Shown here: piece after piece, positions 10,260-19,795 of the stretch | Layout: each line of letters begins with the position of its first letter | Numbering within the stretch: the first letter of the stretch is position 1 | NCBI RefSeq assembly: GCF_028769735.1 | Contig: NW_026992302.1 | Coordinates: 62,001 to 126,000 of the forward strand | Origin: Zonotrichia leucophrys gambelii | Taxonomy: Eukaryota > Chordata > Aves > Passeriformes > Passerellidae | Length of the DNA: 64,000 nt | Direction of reading: 5' to 3' | Position numbers and translations under genes: made by a program | Notes under the pieces: model-generated | The model's input: only the letters and a program-made list of their open reading frames with translations | Told to the model about the DNA's origin: nothing | Databases searched by the model: none

Positions 10260-12470
10260 TGGTGGGGAGGGGAAGGAAAGGGTTAATGGGGTGAGGAACA
10301 CAAAATCTGCAAAATTCCACCCAAAAATCCACCCAAAAACCTCAAAAATCCACCCAAAATTCCACCCAAAAACCTCGAAAATCCACCTAAAAAACCCCAA
10401 AATTCATCCAAAAATCTCCCTCAAAAAACCCCAAAACTCCACCCAAAAATCCACCCAAACACCCAAAAAATCCACCCAAAAATCCACCCAAAAACCCCAA
10501 AAATTCCACCCAAAAATCCACCCCAAAACGCGCCCCAGCATCTCCTGTGTGGGGAGGAAAGGGTTAATGGGGTGAGACAGCCAAAATCTGCAAAATTCCA
10601 CCCAAAAAACCCCCAAAATTCACTAAAAATTCCACCCAAAAATCCCCCAAAACCCCACCCAAAAAACCCCAAAATCCACCCAAACACCCAAAAAATCCAC
10701 CCAAAAATCCACCCAAAAATCCCCAAAATTCACTCAAAAATCCACCCCAAAAACTCCAAAAATTCCACCCCAAAAATTCCAAAATTCACCCAAAAATCCA
10801 CCCCAAAAATCCCCCCCAGAACGCGCCCCAGCATCTCCTGCAATGGGGACAGGAAAGGGTTAATGGGGTGAGACAGCCAAAATCTGCAAAAACCCAGCCA
10901 AAAAAACCCAAAAATCCACCCAAAAACCTCAAAAATCCACCCAAAAATCCACCAAATTTGCCCCAAAAATCCACCCAAAAATCCACCCAAAAACCCCAAA
11001 ATCCCACCCCAAAATCCACCCAAAAATCCCAAAAATCCACCCAAAAATCCACCCAAAAAACCCCAAAATTCACTCAAAAATCCACCCAAAAAACCCAAAA
11101 ATCCACCCAAAAATCCACCCAAAAATCCACCAAAAACTCCACACAAATCCACCCAAAAATCCCACCCAAAAAAAACCCAAAATCCACCCAAAAATCCACC
11201 TAAAAAAACCAAAAAATCCACCCAAAAACCCCAAAAATCCACCCAAAAAAACCAAAAATTCACCCAAAAATCCCCCCAAAAAACCCCAAAATTCACCCAA
11301 AATTTCACCCAAAAATCCACCCAAAAACCCCAAAAGTCCCACCACAAAAACTCCAAAATTCACCCAAAAATCCACCCAAAAAACCCCAAAATTCACTCAA
11401 AAATCCACCCAAAAAAAAAACAAAATTCACGCAAAAATCCACCCAAAAAAACCCCAAAAATTCACTCAAAAATCCACCCAAAAATCCACCCAAAAACCTC
11501 AAAAATCCACCCAAAAACCCCAAAAATCCACTCAAATACCCCAAAAATCCCACCCCAAAAAAACCCAAAAATCCACCCCAAAAATCCCACCACAAAAACT
11601 CCAAAATTCACCCAAAAATCCACCCAAAAAACCCCAAAAATCCACCCAAAAACCTCAAAAATCCCACCCCAAAAACCCCAAAAATCCACCCAAAAATCCA
11701 CCCAAAAATCCACCCAAAAAACCCCAAAATTCACTCAAAAATCTACCTAAAAAATCCCAAAAATCCACCCCAAAATTTCCCCCCAAAACGCGCCCCAGCA
11801 TCTCCTGTATGGGGGACAGGAAAGGGTTAATGGGGTGAGGAACCCAAAAACCCCAAAAATCCACCCAAAAATATCAAAAATCCACCCAAAAATCCACCCA
11901 AAAAATCCCAAAATTCACCCAAAAATCCACCCAAAAAACCCCAAAAATCCACCCAAAATTCCACCCAAAAACCCCAAAAATCCCCCCAAAAAACCCAAAA
12001 TTCACCCAAAAATCCACCCAAAAAAACCCCAAAATTCACCCAAAAATCCACCCAAAAAACCCCAAAAATCCACCCAAAAATCCATTTAAAAACCTCAAAA
12101 ATCCACCCAAAAACCCCAAAAATCCACTCAAATACCCCAAAAATCCCACCCCAAAAAACCCAAAAATCCACCCAAAAATCTACCTAAAAAACCCAAAAAA
12201 TCCACACAAAAACCCCAAAAATCCACCCAAAAAACCAAAAAATCCACCCAAAAATCCCCCCAAAAACCCCCAAAATCCACCCAAAATTCCACCCAAAAAA
12301 CCCCAAAAATCCACCCAAAAATCCCCCCCAAAAACCCCAAAATTCACCCAAAAATCCCCCCCAAAAACCCCAAAAATTCACCCAAAACCCCCAAAAATCC
12401 ACCCAAAAAACCATAAAAATCCCACCCCCATCTCCTGCATGGGGGCAAGGAAAGGGTTAATAGGGAAGGG
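10260..12470. repeat. aaaaatccaccc minisatellite with copies of the BCKDK exon 2 acceptor and start codon
   Basis: Most of the tract is a 10-14 bp unit, aaaatccaccca. Copies of the exon 2 upstream edge, including acceptor, GAG-ATG start and the next codons, occur near 10523-10580, 10818-10875 and 11783-11835. A shorter copy near 12428-12470 keeps the ATG but not the following codons. All also carry the upstream aaagggttaatggggt word. Confidence 0.9.
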
Positions 12471-14330
12471 AACCCAAAATACCCCAAAAAATTCACCCAA
12501 AAGCCCCAAAAATCCACAGAACACCTCAAATCCCCTCAAAAAAACCCCAAAAAGTCCCCTCAAGTAAAGACCCCAAAAATCCCCTCAGGGACCCCCAAAA
12601 ACCCCCTAAAATGACCCCAAAAATCCTCTCAAGAACCCCAAAAATCCCCAAAGGACCCCAAAATTCAGCCCAAAACCCCTAAAAATCTCCTGAAATCACC
12701 CCAAAAATCACCCATGGACCCTGATCCCCTCAGAGTTATCCTCAAAAATCCCTTTTTTACCTCAAAATCCCCTCAAAAACTGCCCCAAAACAACTTTTCC
12801 CCTCAGAGTTTCCCCAAAATAAAACCTAAAAATGCCCAAAACCGCAAAAAAATTGGATTTAAGTATCTGGGATCCCTTTTTCCCTCAAAATCCCCCAAAA
12901 AACTGTCCCAAAACCAATTTTCCCCTCAGAATTTCTTCTCAAAATGCCCAAAACCCAAAAAAAATGAGGATTTAAGTATCTGGGATCCCTTTTTCCCCTC
13001 AGAATCCCCTCAAAAATCTGTCCCCAAACCAATTTTCCCCTCAGAATTTCTTCTCAAAATGCCCAAAACCCCAAAAAAAAGAGGATTTAAGTATCTGGAA
13101 TCCCTTTTTCCCCTCAGAATCCCCCCAAAAATCTGTCTGAAAACCAATTTTCCCCTCAGAATTTCTTCTCAAAATGCCCAAAACCCCAAAAAAAGAGGAT
13201 TTAAGTATCTGGGATCCCTTTTTCCCCTCAGAATTACCCCAAAAACTCCTCAAGGACGCATTTTTTACCTCAAAATCCCCCAAAAAACTGCCCCAAAACC
13301 ACTTTTCCCCTCAGAATTTCTTCTCAAAATGCCCAAAACCGCAAAAAAAAGAGGATTTAAGTATCTAGGAGCCCTTTTTCCCCTCAGAATTGCCGCAAAC
13401 TCCTCAGGGACCCCCTTTTCCCCTCAGAGTTCCCTCAAAATAGAAACTTAAAAGGTCCAGAACACCCCTATAAAGGAATTTAAGTGTCCGGAACTCATTT
13501 TTTCCCTCAAATTCACCCCAAAATCGCTCCGGGTGCCCTTTTCCCCTCAGAATTACCCCAAAAACTGCTCGGGGAACCCTTTTTTCCCCTCAAAAACTAA
13601 CACAGAGCCACTTTTCCCCTCAGAGTTTCCCCAAAATCAAACCTCAAATTCACCCCAAAACCGCTCCGGAATCCCCTTTTCCCCTCAGAATTACCCCAAA
13701 TTACCCCAAAAAAAAGGGGGACCCCTTTTTTCCCCTCAAAAACTAACACAGAGCCACTTTTCCCCTCAGAGTTTCCCCAAAATCAAATCTCAACCCCAAA
13801 AAAAGAGGATTTAAGTCTCCGGGATCCTTTTTTCCCCTCAGAATCCCTCCAAAACCGCTCCGGGACCCCGTTTTCCCCTCAGAGTTCCCTCAAAATAGAA
13901 ACTGAAAAGGTCCAGAACACTCCTATAAGGGAATTTAAGTGTCCGGAACTCATTTTTTCCCTTAAATTCACCCCAAAACCGCTCCGGGACTCCTTTTTCC
14001 CCTCAGGATTTCTCCCAAAACCGCTCTGGAACCCCCTTTTCCCCTCAGAGTTCCCTCAAAATAGAAACTCTGAAGGTCCAGGACACCCCTATAAGGGAAT
14101 TGAAGTGTCCGGAACTCATTTTTTCCCTTAAATTCACCCCAAAACGGCCCCAAGTCCCCCTTTTTCCCCTCAGAATTACCCCAAAAACTCCTCAGGGACC
14201 CCTTTTTCCCTTTAACCCTCCTCCATTCCCACCTCTCCGCCCTCCCTTCTCCACAACCCCGTGTCCCAAACACAACCCCGGTGTCCGGACACTCCCTTTT
14301 CCCTCTCCATTTTCTCACAAAAACCCTTCA
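12471..14330. repeat. Roughly 120 bp tandem repeat, BCKDK intron 1
   Basis: Units share gaggatttaagtatctggga, tccctttttcccctcagaat and ttcttctcaaaatgccc. A second family at 13440-14200 adds gaaactnaaaaggtccagaa and ataagggaatttaagtgtcc. No exon is seen. ctcag words abound on the plus strand, antisense to the gene. Confidence 0.85.
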
Positions 14331-14389
14331 ATTTTACCCCAAAATCCCTTAAATTTTCCCCAAAAATTCCCCCAAATGTTCCCCCTCAC

Positions 14390-14560
14390 CAACCAGCGGC
14401 CCCGGGGCCTCCCCGACACCTCCCCCGGGTTCGGCTCGGAATGGACTCGCCCGTTCCCGCCCCTCCCGTTGTTTCCCCCCCCCGCGCGTTCCCCTCAGGG
14501 TGGTACGGTCCGGCCGCACTGCGCGTGCGCGGGAACCTGAGGGGAGCGGCGGGGACGCGG
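14390..14560 (-). other. BCKDK: Probable BCKDK non-coding exon 1
   Basis: A GC-rich single-copy segment ends on the minus strand in GCTGGTTG followed by a GTGAG donor at 14389-14385. Because coding exon 2 opens GAG-ATG right after its acceptor, an upstream untranslated exon is needed, and this is the only candidate. The 5' end near 14560 is a guess from the CpG-rich block. Confidence 0.65.
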
Positions 14561-14580
14561 CGCCCCCTGGCGGCCGAGGT
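14490..14580 (-). promoter_or_regulatory. BCKDK CpG promoter with NRF1-like and CTCF motifs
   Basis: A CpG-dense segment contains ctgcgcgtgcgcgg (14519-14532), close to the NRF1 palindrome, and GCGCCCCCTGGCGG (14560-14573), a strong match to the CTCF core. No TATA box is seen. It is placed as the promoter because it abuts the probable untranslated first exon. Confidence 0.6.
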
Positions 14581-14589
14581 GTGAGGGGG

Positions 14590-15235
14590 GGCTCGGGATT
14601 TTGGGGCAAAAAAATGGGAATTTGGGAATTTTCTGAGGGGAAAAAGGGATCCCCCAGCTCTAAATCCAAGCTTTTTAGGGAAATTTGAGGGGGAAAGTGA
14701 GTTGGGGGTTTTTTTTGAGGGAAAAAAAAGGGATTTTGGGATTTTTTTCTGAGGGGAAAAAGGGGTCCCCAAGCTCTAAATGCAAAACTTCTGGGAAATT
14801 TTGAGGGAAAAAGATGGTGCCAATGAATTAATAATTTTTTTTTTGAGGAAAAAGGGGAATTTGGGAATTTTTCTGAGGGGAAAAAAGTGTCCCCAGGCTC
14901 TAAATCTCAATGTTTTAAGGAAATTTGAAGGGAAAAGGGGGTCCCAGTGCATTAATTGGGGATTTTTTGGGTGAAAAAAGGCGAATTTGGGAATTTTTCT
15001 GAGGGAAAAATGGGGTCCCCAAGCTCTAAATTCAAAGTTTTTGAGAAAAATTTGAGGGAAAAAGGAATCCCAGAACCTTTTTGAGGTGAAAAATGAGGAA
15101 AAAAAAGGGATTTCTGGAGCCTTTTTGAGGAAAAATTTGAGGGAAAAATGTGAATTTCAAATCCTGAATTCCCTTTTTGGGGGGAAAATTGAGGGGGAAA
15201 GGGGTCACACAAAGAATTGTGGTGGGTTTTGGACA
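14590..15235. repeat. gaggggaaaaaggggtcccc repeat between VKORC1 and BCKDK
   Basis: Units of about 110 bp combine gggaatttttctgaggg, aaaaaggggtccccaagctc and taaatncaaantttt. This is intergenic, upstream of BCKDK. No gene is seen. Confidence 0.8.
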
Positions 15236-16660
15236 CTTTTTGTAAATTTTGCTCATTTTAATGCCTTTTTTGACTCATTTAAAACACTTCAATGTCACCT
15301 TTGGTCACTTTACTGTAACTTTTGCTCACTTTAATGCCATTTTTGACCCTTTTAAAACATTTCAATGTCACTTTTGGTCACTTTAATGCCATTTTTGACC
15401 CTTTTAAGGCACTTCAATGTCATTTTTGTTCGCTTTAATGCCATTTTTGGTCACTTTAATGCCATTTTTTTGTCACTTTTGATCACTTTAATGCCATTTT
15501 TTGTCACTTTAATGCCGTTTATAATTTCTTTAATGCCATTTTTGGTCACTTTAATGCCATTTTTTCTCCATTTAAGACATTTTAATGTAACTTTTCCTCC
15601 ATTTCCTGTAACTTTGCCTCCCTGTACCCCAATTTTGGGTGAATTTCACTCAATTTTGGGTCATTTCTCAGTTTTGGGTGGTTTCAGGTCGGTTTCACTC
15701 AAATTTGGGTGGATTTCTCTCAATCTTGGGTGGGTTCCCCTCCATTTTGGGTGGGTTTCTCTCAGTTTTGGGTGGGTTTCCCTCCATTTTGGGTCATTTT
15801 CTCTCAATTTTGGGTGGTTTCAGGTTGGTTTCACTCCATTTTGGGTGGATTTCTCTCCATTTTGGTTCATTTTCTGTCACTTTCACTCCATTTTGGGTGG
15901 ATTTTTCTCAATTTTGGGTGGATTTTACTCCATTTTGGGTGGGTTTCTCTCCATTTTCGTTCATTTTCTGTCACTTTCACTCCATTTTGGGTCATTTTCT
16001 CTCAGTTTTGGGTGTTTTCAGGTCGGTTTCACTCCATTTTGGGTGGGTTTCTCTCAATTTTGGTTCATTTTCTGTCACTTTTATTCCATTTTGGGTGGAT
16101 TTCTCTCAATTTTGGGTCATTCTCACTCCATTTTGGGTGGGTTTCACTCCATTTTGGGTGGGTTTCTCTCAATTTTGGTTCATTTTCTGTCACTTTCACT
16201 CCATTTTGGGTGGGTTTCTCTCAGTTTTGGGTCATTTTGGGTCATTCTCACTCCATTTTGGGTGGGTTTCTCTCCATTTTCTGTCACTTTCACTCCATTT
16301 TCTGTCACTTTCACTCCATTTTGGGTGGGTTTCCCTCCATTTTGGGTCATTTTCTCTCAGTTTTGGGTGGTTTCAGGTCGGTTTCTCTCCGTTTTGGGTG
16401 GGTTTCTCTCCATTTTGGGTGGATTTCTCTCAATTTTGGTTCATTTTCTGTCACTTTCACTCCATTTTGGGTGGGTTTCACTCCATTTTGGGTGGATTTC
16501 TCTCAGTTTTGGTTCATTTTCTTTTACTTTCACTCCATTTTGGGTGGGTTTCTCTCCATTTCAGGTGGGTTTCTCTCCATTTTGGGTGGGTTTCACTCTG
16601 TTTTGGGTCATTTTCTCTCCATTTTAGGTAGTTTCAGGTTGGTTTCACTCCATTTTGGGT
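15236..16660. repeat. cattttgggtgggtttctct minisatellite downstream of VKORC1
   Basis: 15236-15600 repeats a 20-25 bp unit, ggtcactttaatgccatttt. From 15630 a 21-24 bp unit, ctccattttgggtgggtttc, takes over and runs to the VKORC1 stop codon. The VKORC1 3' UTR must lie in it. A possible AATAAA for VKORC1 is at 16085-16080 (minus). The 420-codon open frame here is a repeat artefact. Confidence 0.85.
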
Positions 16661-16665
16661 GTGTT

Positions 16666-16898
16666 TCACTGGGTTTTGGTGCCGGTTTTGGTGCTGGTTT
16701 TGGTGCCGTTTTTTTGCCGCCTCCACCTCCGCAGGTTGAGCGCCAGCAGGGCCAGGTTGACCCCGTAGGTGCTGACGCAAACCAGGCACAAATCCCTGAG
16801 GCCGAAGAGCAGAACGGCCCCGAGCCAGAGCGACGCCAGCGCCGACACCAACGAGGTGACCACGAGGGCGAGGGCGGTGACACGGCCATGATGGAGAG
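16666..16898 (-). CDS. VKORC1: VKORC1 exon 3 with repetitive C-terminal tail
   Basis: It encodes the last TM segments and the redox site [13 protein letters not shown]. The tail [14 protein letters not shown] is encoded by three tandem 12-nt units (ggcaccaaaacc type). The acceptor CAG is at 16901-16899 and the stop TGA at 16668-16666. The tail does not resemble the human KAKRH ending. Confidence 0.92.
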
Positions 16899-19510
16899 CT
16901 GGGAGGGGAAATAAATGGGGATGAGATGGGGAAAAAATGGGGAAAAAATGGGGCCAAAATGGGGAAAAAATGGGGAAAAAAATGGGGCTGAAATGGGGAA
17001 AAAATGGGGCTGAAATGGGGAAAAAATGGGGAAAAAATGGGGAAAAAAATGGGGAAAAAATGGGGAAAAAATGGGGAAAAAATGGGGAAAAAATGGGGAA
17101 AAAATGGGGCTGAAATGGGGAAAAAAGGGGGAAAAAATGGGGGAAAAATGGGGCTGAAATGGGGAAAAAATGGGGAAAAATGGGGAAAAAATGGGGGGAA
17201 AATGGGGAAAAAATGGGGCTGAAATGGGGAAAAAATGGGGCTGAAATGGGGCTGAAATGGGGAAAAAATGGAGCCAAAATGGCACCAAAAATGTCACCAT
17301 GGGGTCACCAAAATGGCACCAAAATGGCACCAAAATGGGACCAAAATGGAGCCAAAATGACGCCAAAATGGCACCAAAATGGCACCATGGGGTCACCAAA
17401 ATGGCACCAAAATGGCACCAAAATGGCACCAAAATGGCACAAAAATGGCACCAAAATGGCACCATGGGGTCATCAAAGGGGGCACCAAAATGGCACCAAA
17501 ATGGCACCAAAATGGCACCAAAATGGCACCAAAAATGTCACCATGGGGTCACCAAAATGGCACCAAAATGGGACCAAAATGGCACCAAAAATGGCACCAA
17601 AATGGCACTAAAATGTCACCAAAATGGCACCAAAAATGGCACCAAAATGGGACCAAAATGGCACCAAAATGGCACCAAAATGGCACCAAAAATGGCACCA
17701 AAATGGGACCAAAATGGTACCAAAATGGCGCCAAAATGGCACAAAAATGGCACCAAAATGGCACCAAAAATGTCACCAAAATGGCACCAAAATGGCACCA
17801 AAATGGGACCAAAATGGTGCCGAAATGGCACCAAAATGGCACCAAAATGTCACCATGGGGTCACCAAAATGGCACCAAAATGGCACCAAAGGGGGCACCA
17901 AAATGGCACCAAAATGGCACCAAAATGGCACCATGGGGGCACCAAAATGGCACCAAAAATGGCACCAAAATGGCACCAAAATGGCACCAAAATGGAGCCA
18001 AAAGGTCCCAGTCCCTGCTTACCCAGCATGCCTTGCAGCAGGTAGAAGAGCAGCCCAATGGCGCCGTTGGGGACGTTCAGGGCGCTGTCCCGGCCCACCA
18101 GGTGCTCCAGCAGCCCCAGGCCACGCCCCCACCTGGAAAAAGGGGCGGGGCAAGGCTGAGACACGCCCACCAGCCAGCTACGCACGCCCCCATGCCCATA
18201 TATGGTGTGCATAGGTGGATAAACCACGCCCCTTATTGTTGTTAAGCCACGCCCCAGGTTGCTTTGCTGCTCTAAGCCACGCCCCCTCAGCAAAGCCACG
18301 CCCAATCCCCCATCTCATGTCCATATATGGTAATAACTAGGTTAAACCACACCCCCATGCCCATATATGGTGTGCATAAGTGGATAAACCACGCCCCTTA
18401 TTGTTGTTAAGCCACGCCCCAGGTTGCTTTGGTGCTCTAAGCCACGCCCCCTTTAGTTAAGCCACACCCATTTCCATGTCTTCATGTCCATATATGGTAA
18501 TAACTAGGTTAAACCACACCCCCATGCCCATATATGGTGTGCACAGGTGGATAAGCCACACCCCTTATCAGCCTTAAGCCACGCCCCCAGATTGCACCGA
18601 TGCTTTGCTGCTCTAAGCCACGCCCACTTAGTGAGGCCACACCCAATTCCCACTCCCCATGCCCATATATGGTTATAAATTGTTAAACCACGCCCCCATA
18701 GCCATATATGGGCACAGCTTGGCCACACCCCCATGTGGCAACAGGCAGAAGCCACGCCCTCATGCCCATATATGGAAACGCCCAAGCCACGCCCATATTT
18801 GGTCATAAGCATCCCCTTTATTCCCACATATATACACATAAGTGATACAAGCCCCTCCCCTTCATTAATATAAACACAAGCCACGCCCACATGGCTATAT
18901 ATGGGTGTAACACAACCACACCCTTGACCATATATGGCACAATCTGAAGCCACGCCTCCACATCCATATAAGGACATGCAAGCCACGCCCCTGTAACCAT
19001 ATATGGACACAAGCCACGCCTTCACACCCATATATGGACATGCAGCACCAGCCATTATCCCATATATGGGTCTAATTACCATAAACCAAGCCACGCCCCT
19101 CACACCCTCTCCTAGAATTTTAAGCCCCGCCCCTTTCCCCTCACGATCCCCGCCCACAACGCCCCCTAGCGGCCCGCCCTTCCCCTCACCCCATTGGCTG
19201 CCACCTCACATAAGCTCCGCCCACTCCCATTTCGCGCCCCCTAGCGGCCCGCCCTTCCCCTCGCTCCCATTGGCCGCCGCCTCACGTAAGCCCCGCCCAC
19301 TCCCGTTCCCGCCCTCCCCCTCCCGTTATTCCCGGGCCGTTCCCGGTGCTTTTACCGGGAGGAGAACACGCGGGTGCAGGACACGGAGGGCCCCAGGTCG
19401 CAGGCGGCTCGGTAGGACGGGTCCTTGGCCGCCTGGTGCTCCACATGCAGCGCGTACACCGACAGCGCCGCGCCCGCCACGCACAGCACCGCCCGCAGCA
19501 CCCCCGCCAT
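16666..19510 (-). CDS. VKORC1: VKORC1, vitamin K epoxide reductase (three exons)
   Basis: This is the ER membrane enzyme that reduces vitamin K epoxide for gamma-carboxylation of clotting factors and other Gla proteins, and is the target of warfarin. The join on the minus strand is 19510-19356, 18132-18023 and 16898-16666, 498 nt and 165 residues (human has 163). The middle exon is 110 nt. Visible family features are the loop cysteines Cys37 and Cys45 (human 43 and 51), the motif [17 protein letters not shown], Asn71 in SALN, and the CLVC redox site at Cys126/Cys129 (human 132/135). TM segments are visible at about 5-21, 75-90, 96-121 and 126-145. The warfarin-site motif TYA reads TYG here. 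It resembles VKORC1 rather than VKORC1L1 in the [13 protein letters not shown] region. It shares a promoter with PAGR1. Confidence 0.95.
16905..18000. repeat. VKORC1 intron 2 minisatellites
   Basis: 16905-17275 is a 10-12 bp aaaaaatgggg unit with gctgaaatgggg variants. 17276-18000 is an 11-bp ccaaaatggca unit with periodic catggggtcac interruptions. The switch is sharp. The unit GGCACCAAAA resembles the coding tail of exon 3 but in the opposite orientation. Confidence 0.92.
18023..18132 (-). CDS. VKORC1: VKORC1 exon 2
   Basis: This 110-nt exon encodes (R)[19 protein letters not shown] and [17 protein letters not shown]. The acceptor CAG is at 18135-18133 and the donor GTAAGC at 18022-18017. 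Confidence 0.95.
18140..19130. repeat. VKORC1 intron 1 repeat carrying CCATATATGG and CCACGCCC
   Basis: A degenerate tandem repeat (units 40-170 bp) in which aagccacgccc alternates with catgcccatatatgg. It contains fourteen perfect CC(A/T)6GG boxes and about twenty CCACGCCC/CCACACCC boxes. The three units at 18180-18660 are the most similar to each other. Confidence 0.93.
18196..19069. promoter_or_regulatory. Cluster of fourteen CArG (SRF-type) boxes
   Basis: Perfect CC(A/T)6GG matches start at 18196, 18321, 18361, 18488, 18528, 18663, 18702, 18766, 18793, 18928, 18964, 18997, 19028 and 19060. Twelve are exactly CCATATATGG. The match to the known SRF consensus is seen directly; any function is inference. 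Confidence 0.6.
19155..19320. repeat. Duplicated CTCF-like, GC-box and CCAAT module in VKORC1 intron 1
   Basis: A roughly 75-bp module occurs twice in tandem. Each copy has CGCCCCCTAGCGG (19160-19172 and 19235-19247), then cccgcccttcccctc, ccattgg (inverted CCAAT) and ccgcccactccc. The CGCCCCCTAGCGG core is close to the CTCF consensus. Confidence 0.75.
19356..19510 (-). CDS. VKORC1: VKORC1 exon 1
   Basis: The ATG is at 19510-19508. The exon encodes [20 protein letters not shown] (first TM segment), then [20 protein letters not shown] and [11 protein letters not shown]. The donor GTAAAA is at 19355-19350, splitting an Arg codon as in human. The start lies about 180 bp from the PAGR1 side of the divergent promoter. 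Confidence 0.94.
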
Positions 19511-19514
19511 CGTT

Positions 19515-19720
19515 CAACCCCGATTGGGCGGTGCCGCTGCCACTCCCACCTCCCCTCTCCGCTGATTGGCCGACAGCGATAAAGCTCCGCCTTGCTTCCT
19601 GTTTGGCTGCGGGGGATGATGGGAGGTGTAGTTCTTTTGCTTGCGCATGCGCAGTGGCGTGAGGGGGGACGGAAAAACGCGACTAAAAAATGGCGGGAGC
19701 GGGGCCAAGATGGCGGCGGG
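19515..19720. promoter_or_regulatory. Bidirectional VKORC1/PAGR1 promoter
   Basis: Between the VKORC1 start and PAGR1 exon 1 lie two ATTGG (inverted CCAAT) boxes (near 19523 and 19563), a degenerate ZNF143-type element (gatgatgggaggtgtagtt, from 19614), an NRF1 palindrome gcgcatgcgc (near 19645) and a YY1-type aagatggcggc (near 19708). No TATA box is seen. The head-to-head gene arrangement supports a shared CpG promoter. Confidence 0.75.
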
Positions 19721-19795
19721 GAGCTGAGTGAGGGCTCGGGCTCGGCCCCGCCGCTCCGGAACCCCCCGGAGGCGCTGGGGGAAGGCCGGGATTCG
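19690..19795 (+). CDS. PAGR1: PAGR1 exon 1 (5' UTR and probable N-terminal codons)
   Basis: The donor CG/GTGAGTGAGG is at 19795/19796. In the frame required by exon 2 it reads [20 protein letters not shown] then GRDS. Two ATGs in the leader (19690 and 19710) open out-of-frame ORFs of 13 and 5 codons, so they would act as uORFs. The 5' boundary is approximate. Confidence 0.55.

Noticed and set aside
15365..16914. Open frames of 330-420 codons (plus), downstream of VKORC1
   Set aside because: They are repeats of FGWVSLHF type from a 21-24 bp minisatellite, and run antisense into VKORC1 exon 3.
16666..19510. Alternative identity VKORC1L1
   Set aside because: The [19 protein letters not shown] segment and short N-terminus fit VKORC1. 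VKORC1L1 has a different ASRWGRGFGLLGSIFG segment and a longer N-terminus.
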